Source of the DNA: Sunxiuqinia sp965230765
GTDB taxonomy: Bacteria > Bacteroidota > Bacteroidia > Bacteroidales > Prolixibacteraceae
Length of the DNA: 64,000 nt
NCBI GenBank assembly: GCA_965230765.1
Contig: CBDDLR010000002.1
Coordinates: 62,001 to 126,000, forward strand
Direction: 5' to 3'
Positions 34,333-43,323 of the stretch are shown in pieces. The number at the start of each line of letters is the position of its first letter. Position 1 is the first letter of the stretch. Made by a program: the position numbers and the translations under genes. The notes below the pieces were generated by a model. The model made no database searches. It saw nothing but the letters and a program-made list of their open reading frames with translations, and had not been told where the DNA came from.

Positions 34333-35916
34333 ATGAAACAACTAAAAAACATAGCATTTATCCTGATGGCACTCTTGACTGTGGTCTCGTGTAAGCAAGC
34401 TGAGAAAAACGAAGGATGGACCCTGAATGGTAAAATTGAAGGTTTTGGGGACGGAAAGATAATTTTGAGTGTAAAGACAGGCATAGATAGAGAGCAAAAA
34501 ACTTATGACGTCGAAGTTAAGGCGGATCAATTCAGCATCAGTGGCCCTGCTTTAGATGGCCCCAAAATTGCCAGGTTCAATTGTAAAGGTCCTACGAGAG
34601 CAATCATCCATTTTATAATTGACAACGGTATCACCACTTACGAAGGTAAGATGGTTGAAAAGGAATTCGAGTTCAATGGAGTGGTAACAAAGAGAAATGA
34701 GGTTGAGGATATCAGCCTTAAAGGAAGTATTGAAGTAGAGCATTATAAAAAAGTAAAAGAGCTCATGCGTCCTTATGAAAACATGACTGAAAATGCAAAG
34801 ATTGGAAGTGTAGAATGGACAAAATTAGTGGAGAAACAGAAGCGGTTAATATATGATATTAAACTGGATTTTGTTAAAAAACACCCTAAAGCTTTATATT
34901 CTGCAATCCTTCTTGAGGATTTGTCACGTGGAGAAAACGCTAAAGGAATGCAGGAGTTATTGGATTTGGTAGATCCTAACTTGAATAGTCATCACATTCA
35001 AAAGATGAAGGAATATATAAAGAATTCGCTTGATGTGGATATTTCAGAGGTAATTACAGCCAGTAATGTTTCATACAAAGTTGAAAAATCATATAAGGGC
35101 TCGTCTTATTTGGATATTATTTACCTGGGGGTGATGAGCAACAATAATCTATGTGCTCTGGCAAAGGACGGAACGCTTAACATCATCGATCCGACAGGGA
35201 AAAAACTAAATAGCTTTAAACCCGAACTAAAAGCAGCACCATCTACCATGGCTATTGATGCATCTGACAATATTTACCTGATGGTACCAGTACAAAAGGA
35301 AGTGACCACAAAACACAGGGGCAAAACCAGAACGATGGTTGAAACGGTGGGGTTCGAATGTCAGATACTCGGGAAAAATGGTGAGCCTAAAAAAGTGTTG
35401 GACTTAGGTGCGCTAAAAACAGCAACCGGAGCAAGAATAGCCAATAATAAACTAATGGTGGCTGACTATAAGAGCAAAATTATTGGGGTGTTTAACCTGG
35501 AAACCGGAGCCAAAGAAGCAGCATTGGAAGATATGCGTCCTTGTTGCGGAATATTGGATTTTAGTGTGAATAATAAGAATGAAGTATTGGTTGCCAATCT
35601 TGGCGCTTTTCGTGTTCAGGCTTACGAATTAAGTGGTAAGCAACTATTGGCGTTTGGACGACGAGGTAAGTCGGTAAGCGATTTTCATGGTTGTTGTAAC
35701 CCGGTAAGTGTTGCTTGCTTATCAAATGGCGCTATTGTAACCGTAGAGAAAGATCCAACAAGAGTGAAGGTATTCAGTAACGAAGGAGCCAAACAAATTG
35801 AAGGTATTCAAGAGTTGGTTGAAGGCTGTACCTACATCCCTATGATTGTTGATGCTAAGGATAACCTATACCTGGTTTCTCCTAAAAAAGGAATTGTAAA
35901 GTGTGTGTCGATCTAG
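34333..35916 (+). CDS. Lipoprotein: DUF4369-like N-terminus plus six-bladed beta-propeller with CC motifs, copy 2
   Basis: A 527-residue paralogue of 25848-27503. The lipobox is LLTVVSC (Cys 21). A DUF4369-like start (WTLNGKIEGFGDGKIILSV), a helical linker, and the propeller (about 250-527) follow: LDIIYLGVMSNNNLCALA, STMAIDASDNIYLM, GCTYIPMIVDAKDNLYLVSPKKG. The paired cysteines are kept: PCCGILD (404-405) and GCCNPVS (454-455), as is the Cys in GCTYIP; the SNCYDN cysteine is absent. Conservation of the CC pairs across diverged copies argues for function. It is followed by a terminator and marks the end of the thioredoxin region. Confidence 0.85.
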   Translation: MKQLKNIAFILMALLTVVSCKQAEKNEGWTLNGKIEGFGDGKIILSVKTGIDREQKTYDVEVKADQFSISGPALDGPKIARFNCKGPTRAIIHFIIDNGITTYEGKMVEKEFEFNGVVTKRNEVEDISLKGSIEVEHYKKVKELMRPYENMTENAKIGSVEWTKLVEKQKRLIYDIKLDFVKKHPKALYSAILLEDLSRGENAKGMQELLDLVDPNLNSHHIQKMKEYIKNSLDVDISEVITASNVSYKVEKSYKGSSYLDIIYLGVMSNNNLCALAKDGTLNIIDPTGKKLNSFKPELKAAPSTMAIDASDNIYLMVPVQKEVTTKHRGKTRTMVETVGFECQILGKNGEPKKVLDLGALKTATGARIANNKLMVADYKSKIIGVFNLETGAKEAALEDMRPCCGILDFSVNNKNEVLVANLGAFRVQAYELSGKQLLAFGRRGKSVSDFHGCCNPVSVACLSNGAIVTVEKDPTRVKVFSNEGAKQIEGIQELVEGCTYIPMIVDAKDNLYLVSPKKGIVKCVSI

Positions 35917-36026
35917 TTTATTCCATAATATTATAATCGGTTTTCAAATTTAAACGATTTGGTTTAGGGGTGCTTTCCTGTTAATGATTGGGTATCGGAA
36001 AGTATTACGTTTGATTAGTTGGTAAG

Positions 36027-36060
36027 GAGCAAGCATTGTACAGGTGCTTGCTCTTTTTGC
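36027..36060 (+). terminator. Rho-independent terminator
   Basis: GAGCAAGCA (36027-36035) pairs with TGCTTGCTC (36045-36053), loop of 9, followed by TTTTTGCTTTT. It is 110 bp after the propeller lipoprotein stop. Confidence 0.85.
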
Positions 36061-36130
36061 TTTTGTATTCAGAAAGTCACATAAACTTAGTCCATGCCAG
36101 AATCGTTTCTCCATTAATTGATGCCCTAAA

Positions 36131-36194
36131 GTAAATCGTATACAACTATCCGTAAATCGTATGTAGTAGGTTCCTATAATTAGCTATAACTTTG
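36131..36194 (+). promoter_or_regulatory. Direct-repeat operator and -7 box before the SDR/ADH operon
   Basis: GTAAATCGTAT occurs twice, at 36131-36141 and 36152-36162, start to start 21 bp (two helical turns), the usual spacing for an AraC-type dimer. TAACTTTG at 36187-36194 fits the Bacteroidota -7 box TAnnTTTG. There is no -33 TTG at the expected place; the second repeat sits there instead, as in activator-dependent promoters. The AraC gene at 41625 is the obvious candidate regulator. Confidence 0.6.
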
Positions 36195-36235
36195 TATTAC
36201 AGTTAAATATTTGTTGAAACTTAAAATATAAAATC

Positions 36236-37057
36236 ATGAAAAATTATAAAGACAAAGTGGTAGTTATTACCGGAGGAGCAACCGGAATCGGATTTTCGTT
36301 TGCGAAACAATTTGGTAAAGAAGGTGCAAAAGTAGTTATAACAGGAAGACGACAAGACAGGAATAATGAAGCTGTAGCCAGCTTAAAAGAATTAGGAGTT
36401 GAAGCCGTTGCGATCGCATCGGATGTAACAGATCGTAAAAGTGTTGAAGAATTGGCCGATAAAGCCTGGGAACAATTTGGACATGTTGATGTGATATTAA
36501 ATAATGCAGGAAACATTGTTCAAGGAGAAACCGTCATAAACTCTACTGCGGAAGACTTTCAAAGAGGTTTTGCTGTTAATGTTTTCGGACTTGTAAATGG
36601 AGTTTCAGTTTTCGGAAAAAGAATGATTGAACAAGGAACACCAGCTGCTATTTACAATGTAGGATCCGAAAATTCATTCTTTCATGGGGTACCACTGGGA
36701 GCTCCTTATGTGGCAAGTAAACATGCTGTACTTGCAATTTCAGAATCACTGCGTGAAGAAACACCTGATTTTATTGAAGTAGCTCATATTTGTCCGGGAT
36801 TTGTAAAATCGGAATTAGGAGAAGAGGGTTCTATGCGGGATGCAATGGATACAGATAAATATACTTCAATTGCAATGAAACAATTAAAAGAAGGAAAGTT
36901 CTATGTTGTTTCGCATGCTTATAATATGAAGCGTATTAATGACCGTTATACGGAGGTTAAAGAAGCATTTGACAAATATGCACCGCGTTACGAAGGTGAC
37001 GATGAGCATGATGTACGAACAATTGCGAAGAGATATATGGAATTAGGTAATAGATAG
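36236..37057 (+). CDS. SDR family NAD(P)-dependent oxidoreductase
   Basis: A 273-residue cytoplasmic SDR. It has TGGATGIGFSFAK for cofactor binding, DVTDR for adenine contact, NNAGNI, a catalytic Ser in NVGSENS, and YVASK. The C-terminal 60 residues (MKRINDRYTEVKEAFDKYAP) are a helical extension. It is the first gene of a set with an MBL-fold protein and an iron alcohol dehydrogenase, which suggests carbonyl or alcohol interconversion. The substrate is not readable. It is expressed from the direct-repeat promoter just upstream. Confidence 0.93.
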   Translation: MKNYKDKVVVITGGATGIGFSFAKQFGKEGAKVVITGRRQDRNNEAVASLKELGVEAVAIASDVTDRKSVEELADKAWEQFGHVDVILNNAGNIVQGETVINSTAEDFQRGFAVNVFGLVNGVSVFGKRMIEQGTPAAIYNVGSENSFFHGVPLGAPYVASKHAVLAISESLREETPDFIEVAHICPGFVKSELGEEGSMRDAMDTDKYTSIAMKQLKEGKFYVVSHAYNMKRINDRYTEVKEAFDKYAPRYEGDDEHDVRTIAKRYMELGNR

Positions 37058-37078
37058 GCAGTTAAGATAAAATTCTAG

Positions 37079-37843
37079 ATGGGAACAATACTTTTAATTA
37101 TTTTAGGTATTCTAATTATAGTAGGAATTATTTTCTACCCAAGAATATATCTAATCATATTTGGTTATAATGAGGTTAGAAAGCTCCAAAAGACTTGTAT
37201 GAATACAAAAAAATTCAATGATGATGTATTTATACTAAGGGACGGATTTACGAACCTGTTTTTGGTCAAATATCAGGATGGATATATAGCATTTGATGGT
37301 GGTGAAAAAGTAGAAATAACCAAAGCTGCTTTTAAGGAATTAGACATAAATCCTGAAGAAGTGAAGGCAGTTTTTTTAACCCATTCTGATGAAGATCATT
37401 GTGGAGCCGTTGAGTTATTTACAAAAGCTGATATTTATCTGGCTAAAGCGGAAGAATGCATACTTGACGGAAGCGTTACAAGAACCTTTACAAAGCACAA
37501 GGTTAAAATTGTAAATAAGCTTAAAGTTGATTATAAAACGCTTGAAGATGGAAATGTCTTTCAATTCGGTGATAAGAAAGTTGAATGCTTTCATACCCCA
37601 GGGCATACCCCAGGAAGTATGTGCTTTTTAGTTGACGATAATTATCTGTTTACTGGCGATCTGATAAAGTTTAAAAACGGGCTTGTTCAACCCTATTCTG
37701 AAATTTTTACAATGGACAACAATGAATTGATGCAGAATATAAGAAAGCTGGTTGCAAAAACTAAAGGTAGAAACATTCAATATGTCTTTTCAGCTCATAA
37801 CGGCTATACAGATGACTACAACAAAGCTTTTCAGAATTGGTAA
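37079..37843 (+). CDS. Membrane-anchored metallo-beta-lactamase-fold hydrolase
   Basis: A 254-residue protein with an N-terminal membrane helix (ILLIILGILIIVGIIFY, about 4-20) and an MBL domain. The metal-binding motif is THSDEDHCG (HxDxDH form with Ser), with HTPGHTPGSMCF, the bridging Asp in FTGDLIKF, and the last His in SAHNGY. MBL hydrolases of this type cleave thioesters, lactones or glutathione adducts. Being 21 bp after an SDR and before an alcohol dehydrogenase, it may act on a product of aldehyde handling. This is inference. Confidence 0.9.
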   Translation: MGTILLIILGILIIVGIIFYPRIYLIIFGYNEVRKLQKTCMNTKKFNDDVFILRDGFTNLFLVKYQDGYIAFDGGEKVEITKAAFKELDINPEEVKAVFLTHSDEDHCGAVELFTKADIYLAKAEECILDGSVTRTFTKHKVKIVNKLKVDYKTLEDGNVFQFGDKKVECFHTPGHTPGSMCFLVDDNYLFTGDLIKFKNGLVQPYSEIFTMDNNELMQNIRKLVAKTKGRNIQYVFSAHNGYTDDYNKAFQNW

Positions 37844-37894
37844 GAACCAATTAGTGATTGATTAACTTGTTCATAAACAATAAAAGAATAAAAC

Positions 37895-39052
37895 ATGTAC
37901 CAATTTGTATATCCGGGTCAATATTTATTTGGGCTGGGAACAGTAAAAACAGAATTATCAAAGCAGCTTGAACGCTTTCGCTTTTCTAAAGTGTTGGTTG
38001 TAACCGATGAAATTCTTGTAAAAAATGGTGTGGCTAAAGCAGTAACTGACTGTATTGATAATGCTAAAGTTGAATACGTACTTTTTGATAAAGTTTTGCC
38101 AGACAATCCCTCATACCTAATTTATGAGGAAATAAAAGCTTATAAAGATGCAGGAATTCAAGGGATAATTGCAGTAGGGGGTGGAAGTACAATGGATTTT
38201 GCGAAAGCTGTAAATGTGATGATTAAATTAGGACTTGACAGTTTAGATCAGCACTTTACAACTCGAACAGGGTATTGGTGTACAGACGAGTTACTACCTT
38301 TAATTGCCATACCAACAACCGCAGGTACAGGTAGCGAGGTTAGTCCGGCAGCAGGAGTAAAAGATGTTGAATTAAAACGGAAGGAATCGATTTACGGACC
38401 GGGCTTAATTCCATCGGTTGCCATTGTAGATGGTGAATTACATCAGGGAATGCCTCCAAAAGTAACCATGTCAACTGGTTTGGATGCCTTGTCTCATGCA
38501 CTTGAGGCGTTGTATTCCAAGGCACGTAATAATATGACTAAAGCTTTTGGTTTACAGGCAATAAAAATGATCGTTGAAAACTTACCCATAGCTGTTGAAA
38601 ATGGTAAAGACCTTGTAGCTCGTCAAAACATGGCTGAAGCTTCAACGTTAGCCATGTTCGCTGGCATGCAAGGAGCCACGCATATAGGACATGGCGTTGC
38701 CCATGCTACTGGAGGACAATGGAATATTCCTCATGGAGTAGCTGTTGCGCATGTTCTGTTTCCTATGGTTGAATACCTTGCGGATGCTGTAAGCGATTCA
38801 ACAGCCGATTTATTGACCATTTTTGGCACAGAGGCAGGCGAAAACCCAGGTAAATCATTAGCCAATGCCATGCGTAAATTTGCTGAAGGTATTGGATTGC
38901 CTAAGCTGGGAGAATTTGAGAAAACAAACCTTGATGAATTGGAACTGGTGGTGAAAAATGCACAAGGGCTGATTGCTCCTCGCGAACCTTATTTAGTAAA
39001 AGGATTGCCAAGTGATGAGTGGGTTAAGCAAATAATTAAAGAATCTATATAA
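37895..39052 (+). CDS. Iron-containing alcohol dehydrogenase
   Basis: A 385-residue group III alcohol dehydrogenase. It shows GGGSTMDFAKAV (cofactor loop, about 96-107), IPTTAGTGSEVSPAA, the metal-binding STGLDALSHALEALYS, and His residues in ATHIGHGVAHATGG and NIPHGVAVAHVLFP. Family length is normal. It should reduce an aldehyde or oxidise an alcohol with NAD(P). It lies 51 bp after the MBL gene in the same operon. Confidence 0.95.
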   Translation: MYQFVYPGQYLFGLGTVKTELSKQLERFRFSKVLVVTDEILVKNGVAKAVTDCIDNAKVEYVLFDKVLPDNPSYLIYEEIKAYKDAGIQGIIAVGGGSTMDFAKAVNVMIKLGLDSLDQHFTTRTGYWCTDELLPLIAIPTTAGTGSEVSPAAGVKDVELKRKESIYGPGLIPSVAIVDGELHQGMPPKVTMSTGLDALSHALEALYSKARNNMTKAFGLQAIKMIVENLPIAVENGKDLVARQNMAEASTLAMFAGMQGATHIGHGVAHATGGQWNIPHGVAVAHVLFPMVEYLADAVSDSTADLLTIFGTEAGENPGKSLANAMRKFAEGIGLPKLGEFEKTNLDELELVVKNAQGLIAPREPYLVKGLPSDEWVKQIIKESI

Positions 39053-39055
39053 GCT

Positions 39056-39391
39056 ATGGGAGACTTCGATTTAACAGTTTTCATAGCAGGACTATTCTTT
39101 GTAGATTTTGTCCTGCATATTTTTCAATATTCACACCTGCAAAGGCAAAAATCATCATTAACAAGTGGGGTATTGGTATTTATGATCATTTATGCATTGT
39201 TGGGGATTCTTATGCTTCAATCCATTTCGTGGATTAAATATGTGGCAATGGCTATCCCCTTGTTTGGAGGCATAAGCTTGATTTTTACTTTAAAAAGGTT
39301 TATGCTGCCAAAGTGGATAAACTACAGTATCTTAATCGTTGATTTTTGCATAGTTGCTGCAATTATAGTTGGTTTAATCACAAATCAGTAA
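39056..39391 (+). CDS. Small four-helix membrane protein
   Basis: A 111-residue hydrophobic protein with helices at about 6-23, 37-55, 60-80 and 90-108. Its start is 3 bp after the alcohol dehydrogenase stop, so it is translationally linked. I do not recognise the family. It has no Cys or obvious catalytic motif. By place it belongs to the SDR/MBL/ADH operon, perhaps as a membrane accessory. Confidence 0.75.
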   Translation: MGDFDLTVFIAGLFFVDFVLHIFQYSHLQRQKSSLTSGVLVFMIIYALLGILMLQSISWIKYVAMAIPLFGGISLIFTLKRFMLPKWINYSILIVDFCIVAAIIVGLITNQ

Positions 39392-39554
39392 TTCATATAC
39401 AATTCTCAGTAAATTGAGTAATAGATAGTATTACCAATAAATGTAAATTTGAATAATTAAAACAATTACAAGTTATTTATCATGAATTGTGTAATAATCG
39501 TGAACTGAAACAAAGTGGAGGTCAACGAAGCCAATTCATAAAAAATTAATCATC
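39392..39554. other. Leader of the second SDR gene
   Basis: 163 bp of AT-rich DNA. GTAATAATCGTGAAC (about 39490-39504) is a weak single match to the GTAAATCGTAT operator half. No clear hairpin or promoter pair is visible. Confidence 0.3.
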
Positions 39555-40376
39555 ATGAACAACAAAGTAGTATTAATCACTGGAGCTAGTTCTGGATTTG
39601 GAAAATTTACAGCTTTGGAGCTGATTAAAAAGGGATACACTGTATACGGTGCAGCACGTCGTGTTGAGCAAATGAAAGAGTTGGAAGCTGCCGGAGGTTT
39701 TGCCATCAAAATGGATGTAACCAGTGATGAATCTGTTGAGGCAGGTGTTCAGCAGATTATTAAAAAGGAAGGAAAGATTGACGCCTTGGTAAACAACGCA
39801 GGTTACGGATCGTATGCTTTTCTTGAAACTGCCAACATTGAACAAATGCAGCGTATGTTTGCCGTAAACGTATGGGGTACGGTGCGCGTATCGCAACACG
39901 TTTTGCCACACATGAGAAAGCAGGGAAACGGTAGTGTTGTAAACCTTAGCTCAATTGTTGGGAAAGTAAGTACTGCATTTTTAGGTTTTTACGCTGCGTC
40001 GAAGCATGCAGTTGAAGCACTTTCAGATGCAATGAGACAAGAAGTTGGACGTTTTGGAATAAATGTATCGATCATTGAACCAGGAGCCTTTAGTACCGGA
40101 TTTGATGGAGTTGTTCTGGATGAAATGAAGCAGGTAAATGCAGGAGAGGCTTATCAACCTATTGTGGATAATTTTATTCCATACTTTAAAAACATGTACG
40201 AAAAAGCACCAACACCTGAACCTGTTGTAAATGCTATTATATCTGCCATTGAAAAATCAAAACCCAAAACCCGTTATGCGGTTGGTTCTGATGCAAAAGG
40301 TGGTATTATGATGAAAGGCATGTTAGGGGATCGTACATTCGACAATATAATGCTCGGTCAAATGAAAATGAAATAG
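39555..40376 (+). CDS. SDR family oxidoreductase
   Basis: A 273-residue classical SDR with TGASSGFGKFTA, DVTSDES, NNAGYG, a catalytic Ser in NLSSIVG, and YAASK. It is clearly related to the SDR at 33202 (both share the GFGK, NNAGYGSYA, VLPHMRKQ and YAASKHAVE stretches) but has no signal peptide. It probably reduces a carbonyl compound in the cytoplasm. It stands between the ADH operon and the AraC operon and is likely part of the same response. Confidence 0.93.
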   Translation: MNNKVVLITGASSGFGKFTALELIKKGYTVYGAARRVEQMKELEAAGGFAIKMDVTSDESVEAGVQQIIKKEGKIDALVNNAGYGSYAFLETANIEQMQRMFAVNVWGTVRVSQHVLPHMRKQGNGSVVNLSSIVGKVSTAFLGFYAASKHAVEALSDAMRQEVGRFGINVSIIEPGAFSTGFDGVVLDEMKQVNAGEAYQPIVDNFIPYFKNMYEKAPTPEPVVNAIISAIEKSKPKTRYAVGSDAKGGIMMKGMLGDRTFDNIMLGQMKMK

Positions 40377-40385
40377 ATTGAAGAA

Positions 40386-40455
40386 TTGTTTATGATGAAG
40401 CCTGCCGGTATATGTAATAGGCTACTATTTGCCGGTGGGCAATTATCATAAACAA
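40386..40455. repeat. Inverted repeat after the SDR gene
   Basis: TTGTTTATGAT (40386-40396) and ATCATAAACAA (40445-40455) are perfectly complementary. A second pair AGCCT/AGGCT lies inside, and GCCGGT occurs twice. There is no T-run, so it could be a small mobile palindrome or a weak terminator. Confidence 0.5.
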
Positions 40456-40571
40456 CCATCTCAATTACTAGGCTTGAATCCGTATTAAAACAACTTGGTA
40501 CGTGAGTTTTTAAACTCGGGAAAAACTCCATTTGAATATATTTTATAAACCTTAATTTTAAATAGTTTTTG

Positions 40572-40710
40572 CAAGAAAACTGATAAATTTCCCTTTAACC
40601 CACTCGCACCCCTCGGTCCCCTAAAGGGGATGTGGCTACCACACAGTGCGTTGGAGTTTCCCCTTTAGGGGAATTAAAGGGGTGAGCGAAGGAATAACGA
40701 GTTTTCTTGC
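40572..40710. mobile_element. 139-bp MITE-like inverted-repeat element
   Basis: The ends GCAAGAAAACT (40572-40582) and AGTTTTCTTGC (40700-40710) are perfect inverted repeats. Inside, CCCTTTAACCCACTCGC pairs in part with the AATTAAAGGGGTGAGCG arm, and TCCCCTAAAGGGGA and TTCCCCTTTAGGGGAA form small palindromes. It has no coding capacity. It is of a different type from the 153-bp element at 25678 but shares the CCCTTTAGGG words. Confidence 0.7.
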
Positions 40711-40746
40711 AGAGACTAAATAAGAGCAACTTAAATTCATAAGCTA

Positions 40747-41106
40747 ATGAAACGTATACATAAAAGATTATTTACACTTGAAGGAATACTTTTGTCCTTA
40801 GTCGGTCCCGTACACATCATCTATTTGCTTTTCTTTGTAGGGGCATCAACTGTAGATACTGCTCAATATGCCGGAATCCTCACGATAGGGGCTCTTTACA
40901 CCATATTTGGAATTAGTTTTCTTTTAAGAAAAAAAGCATTACTTCTGCCAGCCCTTATTGTAAATGCCCTTGGACTAACCGCAGTGCTAGTTTTACAGGA
41001 AGCCTCGCCATTATGGGCAATTGATCCCTATTTAATTGCAGTGGATTGCATTAGTGTACCAATATTGCTGTATTTGAATATTAAGAATTTTAAAACTAAA
41101 TTATAA
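40747..41106 (+). CDS. Small four-helix membrane protein
   Basis: A 119-residue protein with four predicted helices (about 9-31, 39-59, 64-83, 90-111) and basic ends. I do not recognise the family. It starts a three-gene set with 3- and 2-bp gaps that ends in the AraC gene. Confidence 0.75.
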   Translation: MKRIHKRLFTLEGILLSLVGPVHIIYLLFFVGASTVDTAQYAGILTIGALYTIFGISFLLRKKALLLPALIVNALGLTAVLVLQEASPLWAIDPYLIAVDCISVPILLYLNIKNFKTKL

Positions 41107-41109
41107 ATC

Positions 41110-41622
41110 ATGAATTTACTACAATCACTCGAAACATATGCATCTGCTCAAAAATGGGTAGGTGTAAATTTCATCATACTGGGTTCAATTTTGTTGATCT
41201 TGGCTGGTGTTTTTGCATTTTTCATTGCCAAATCGCCAATGGCATCTGGGATTAAATGGGGAGCTTTAGCTTGTGGGATTCTCATTATTGTAGGTGGATT
41301 TTCCTATATTAATTTCAACGAAAAGACAAAACAAGAATCAACAGCTATTTACGAAAAAAATGCAACTGATTTTGTGCAATATGAACACGAACGCATGGAA
41401 AAGGTTGATAAAGGTTTCATAGTATACCAAATCACATTTGCTGCATTTGTTCTTGCTGCGCTTATTGTGATTGTATTTGTAAAATCCCCGGTTTTAAAAG
41501 GTGTAGCTTTTGCCGTTGCAATACTATTTTTAGGACAACTGATTATCGAGGGATTTTCACATCAATCGATTACTGAGTATACTCAGGAATTGAGGCAGGA
41601 AGTTGAAAAAACAAATAATTAA
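41110..41622 (+). CDS. Membrane protein with periplasmic or cytoplasmic coiled middle, AraC neighbour
   Basis: A 170-residue protein with helices at about 17-41, 47-65, 101-124 and 128-146. Between the second and third lies a charged helical stretch (NEKTKQESTAIYEKNATDF, YEHERMEKVDKGF). Proteins of this look occur next to AraC regulators and SDR genes in other Bacteroidota, from my memory of the family. No function is known to me. It is 3 bp after the preceding gene and 2 bp before the regulator. Confidence 0.75.
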   Translation: MNLLQSLETYASAQKWVGVNFIILGSILLILAGVFAFFIAKSPMASGIKWGALACGILIIVGGFSYINFNEKTKQESTAIYEKNATDFVQYEHERMEKVDKGFIVYQITFAAFVLAALIVIVFVKSPVLKGVAFAVAILFLGQLIIEGFSHQSITEYTQELRQEVEKTNN

Positions 41623-41624
41623 GC

Positions 41625-42530
41625 ATGGAAGAAATTGTAAGGGTTGAAAACATACATGATTTAAATAAAATTCTTAAACAGGATAAGCCCAGGCATCCCT
41701 TAATAAGCATAGTCGACTTTTCAAAAGTTGATTTTAGGGAAATGGATAATGTAAAGGTTTCTTCTGGTTTATATACCATCATGCTTAAAAACTTATGTCC
41801 TGGTTCATTGCGCTACGGACGTGATTTTTATGATTTTCAAGAGGGGACATTATTTTTTATAGCACCCAATCAGGTAATTTCGTTGGAGAATCCTGATGAA
41901 ACAAAGGAAGTTTATGGTTGGGGGTTATTTTTTCATCCCGAATTGATTAGAGGAACTTCGTTAAAGAAAAAGTTTAAAGAGTATAATTTCTTCTCATACA
42001 GTTTGCATGAAGCACTTCACATTTCAGATAACGAAAGAGAAATGTTAAGTATAGCTGTACAAAACATAGAGCGAGAGTTAAGTTTAAATATTGACAAGCA
42101 CAGCAACACACTAATTGTTTCAACCCTGGAATTATTACTCAACTATTGCAACCGTTATTACGACCGACAGTTTTTTACCCGGACAAACCAAAACAAAGAC
42201 CTTATCATTAAATTTGAAGAGTTGCTTACCGCTTATTTCAATTCAGATGATCTACAACAAAAAGGCTTTCCTTCGGTGAAAGATTTTGCAAATGAACTGT
42301 GTTTGTCCCCAAATTACCTGAGTGATTTATTAAAGAAAGAAACCGGAATGAATGGAACTGACTACATTCAATATCATGTAGTTGAGCTGGCTAAGGATAA
42401 ACTTTTAAGTTCCACAGTTTCAGTTAGTGGAATTGCTTATGATTTGGGATTTGAATACCCTCAATATTTTAGCAAAATGTTTAAAAAGAAAACTGGAATG
42501 ACACCCGGAGAATATCGCCAAATGAACTAG
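41625..42530 (+). CDS. AraC-family transcriptional regulator
   Basis: A 301-residue protein. The N-terminal part has a cupin-like look (LYTIMLKNLCPGSLRYGRDF, FEEGTLFF-type strand as FQEGTLFFIAPNQV). The C-terminal 100 residues carry two helix-turn-helix units (VKDFANELCLSPNYLSDLLK and VSGIAYDLGFEYPQYFSKMF) with the typical ending KKKTGMTPGEYRQ. It probably senses a small molecule and activates the SDR/MBL/ADH operon through the direct repeats at 36131-36162. It is translationally linked to the two membrane proteins before it. Confidence 0.93.
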   Translation: MEEIVRVENIHDLNKILKQDKPRHPLISIVDFSKVDFREMDNVKVSSGLYTIMLKNLCPGSLRYGRDFYDFQEGTLFFIAPNQVISLENPDETKEVYGWGLFFHPELIRGTSLKKKFKEYNFFSYSLHEALHISDNEREMLSIAVQNIERELSLNIDKHSNTLIVSTLELLLNYCNRYYDRQFFTRTNQNKDLIIKFEELLTAYFNSDDLQQKGFPSVKDFANELCLSPNYLSDLLKKETGMNGTDYIQYHVVELAKDKLLSSTVSVSGIAYDLGFEYPQYFSKMFKKKTGMTPGEYRQMN

Positions 42531-42676
42531 AAAAGGACAACAGTAGTACAGGAATCGCATGTTGAAGTGACTTCTGTTTATTCATGAAAACACCTTGTTT
42601 GGAGCGATTAGGTTCGTTTTCTTTGATATCGCTGGCATTTGTTAGTTCCTTAATCAAATACTATTTTTGGGACTTT

Positions 42677-43231
42677 ATGCGTGAGGATATCCTGCTTATA
42701 AAACAACTTAGGTCTGGGAATAAACTGGTGTTTAAACAAATGTTTGAGCAGTACTATTATCCCCTTCGTGGATTTTCAGGAAAGTTTATTTCTGATGAAG
42801 GTGCTTGTGATGACATTGTGCAGGAAGCGTTTTTAGGATTGTGGAACAAACGTAAAGAAATTCAAAATGGTAATGCTGTTAAAGGCTATTTGTATTCCTC
42901 AGTTCGCAATGCATGCCTTAATTACCTTCGACATGAAAATGTAAAGAAAAAATTTGAACAACTTGAGCAGGATCCCTACGCAGGGTCAGAAATTGAAGAT
43001 GCTTTTTTAGTAGAAGAAGTTCATGCTGAAATTTATAAATCAATAAAAGAACTACCTCCCCAATCACGTCGTGTTGTGCTTTTAAGTGTTGATGGACTTG
43101 CAAACCCGGAAATAGCAGAAGAGATGGAAGTATCTGTGAATACAGTTAAGACGTTAAAAAAACGTGCTTATCAGGCACTTCGATCAAAGTTGAAAGGTGT
43201 TCACTGGATCATGCTGCTCCTACTCAGCTAA
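42677..43231 (+). CDS. ECF sigma factor (module 2)
   Basis: A 184-residue sigma factor. I place the start at ATG 42677 (MREDILLIKQL), because the 31 residues encoded from 42584 do not fit the family. Region 2 is FKQMFEQYYYPLRGFSGKF and CDDIVQEAFLGLWNKR. Region 4 is LPPQSRRVVLLSVDGLANPE and IAEEMEVSVNTVKTLKKRAY. It lies 140 bp before its FecR gene. Module 2 has no TAnnTTTG box that I could support upstream. Confidence 0.94.
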   Translation: MREDILLIKQLRSGNKLVFKQMFEQYYYPLRGFSGKFISDEGACDDIVQEAFLGLWNKRKEIQNGNAVKGYLYSSVRNACLNYLRHENVKKKFEQLEQDPYAGSEIEDAFLVEEVHAEIYKSIKELPPQSRRVVLLSVDGLANPEIAEEMEVSVNTVKTLKKRAYQALRSKLKGVHWIMLLLLS

Positions 43232-43323
43232 GTATAAAAGCTTTTGCTGGCTTCTTAATTGTTATTAGACTGTCCTGTTTTATAACACATTCCAGTAATC
43301 TGCCGATTTTTTTTTAATAATTG

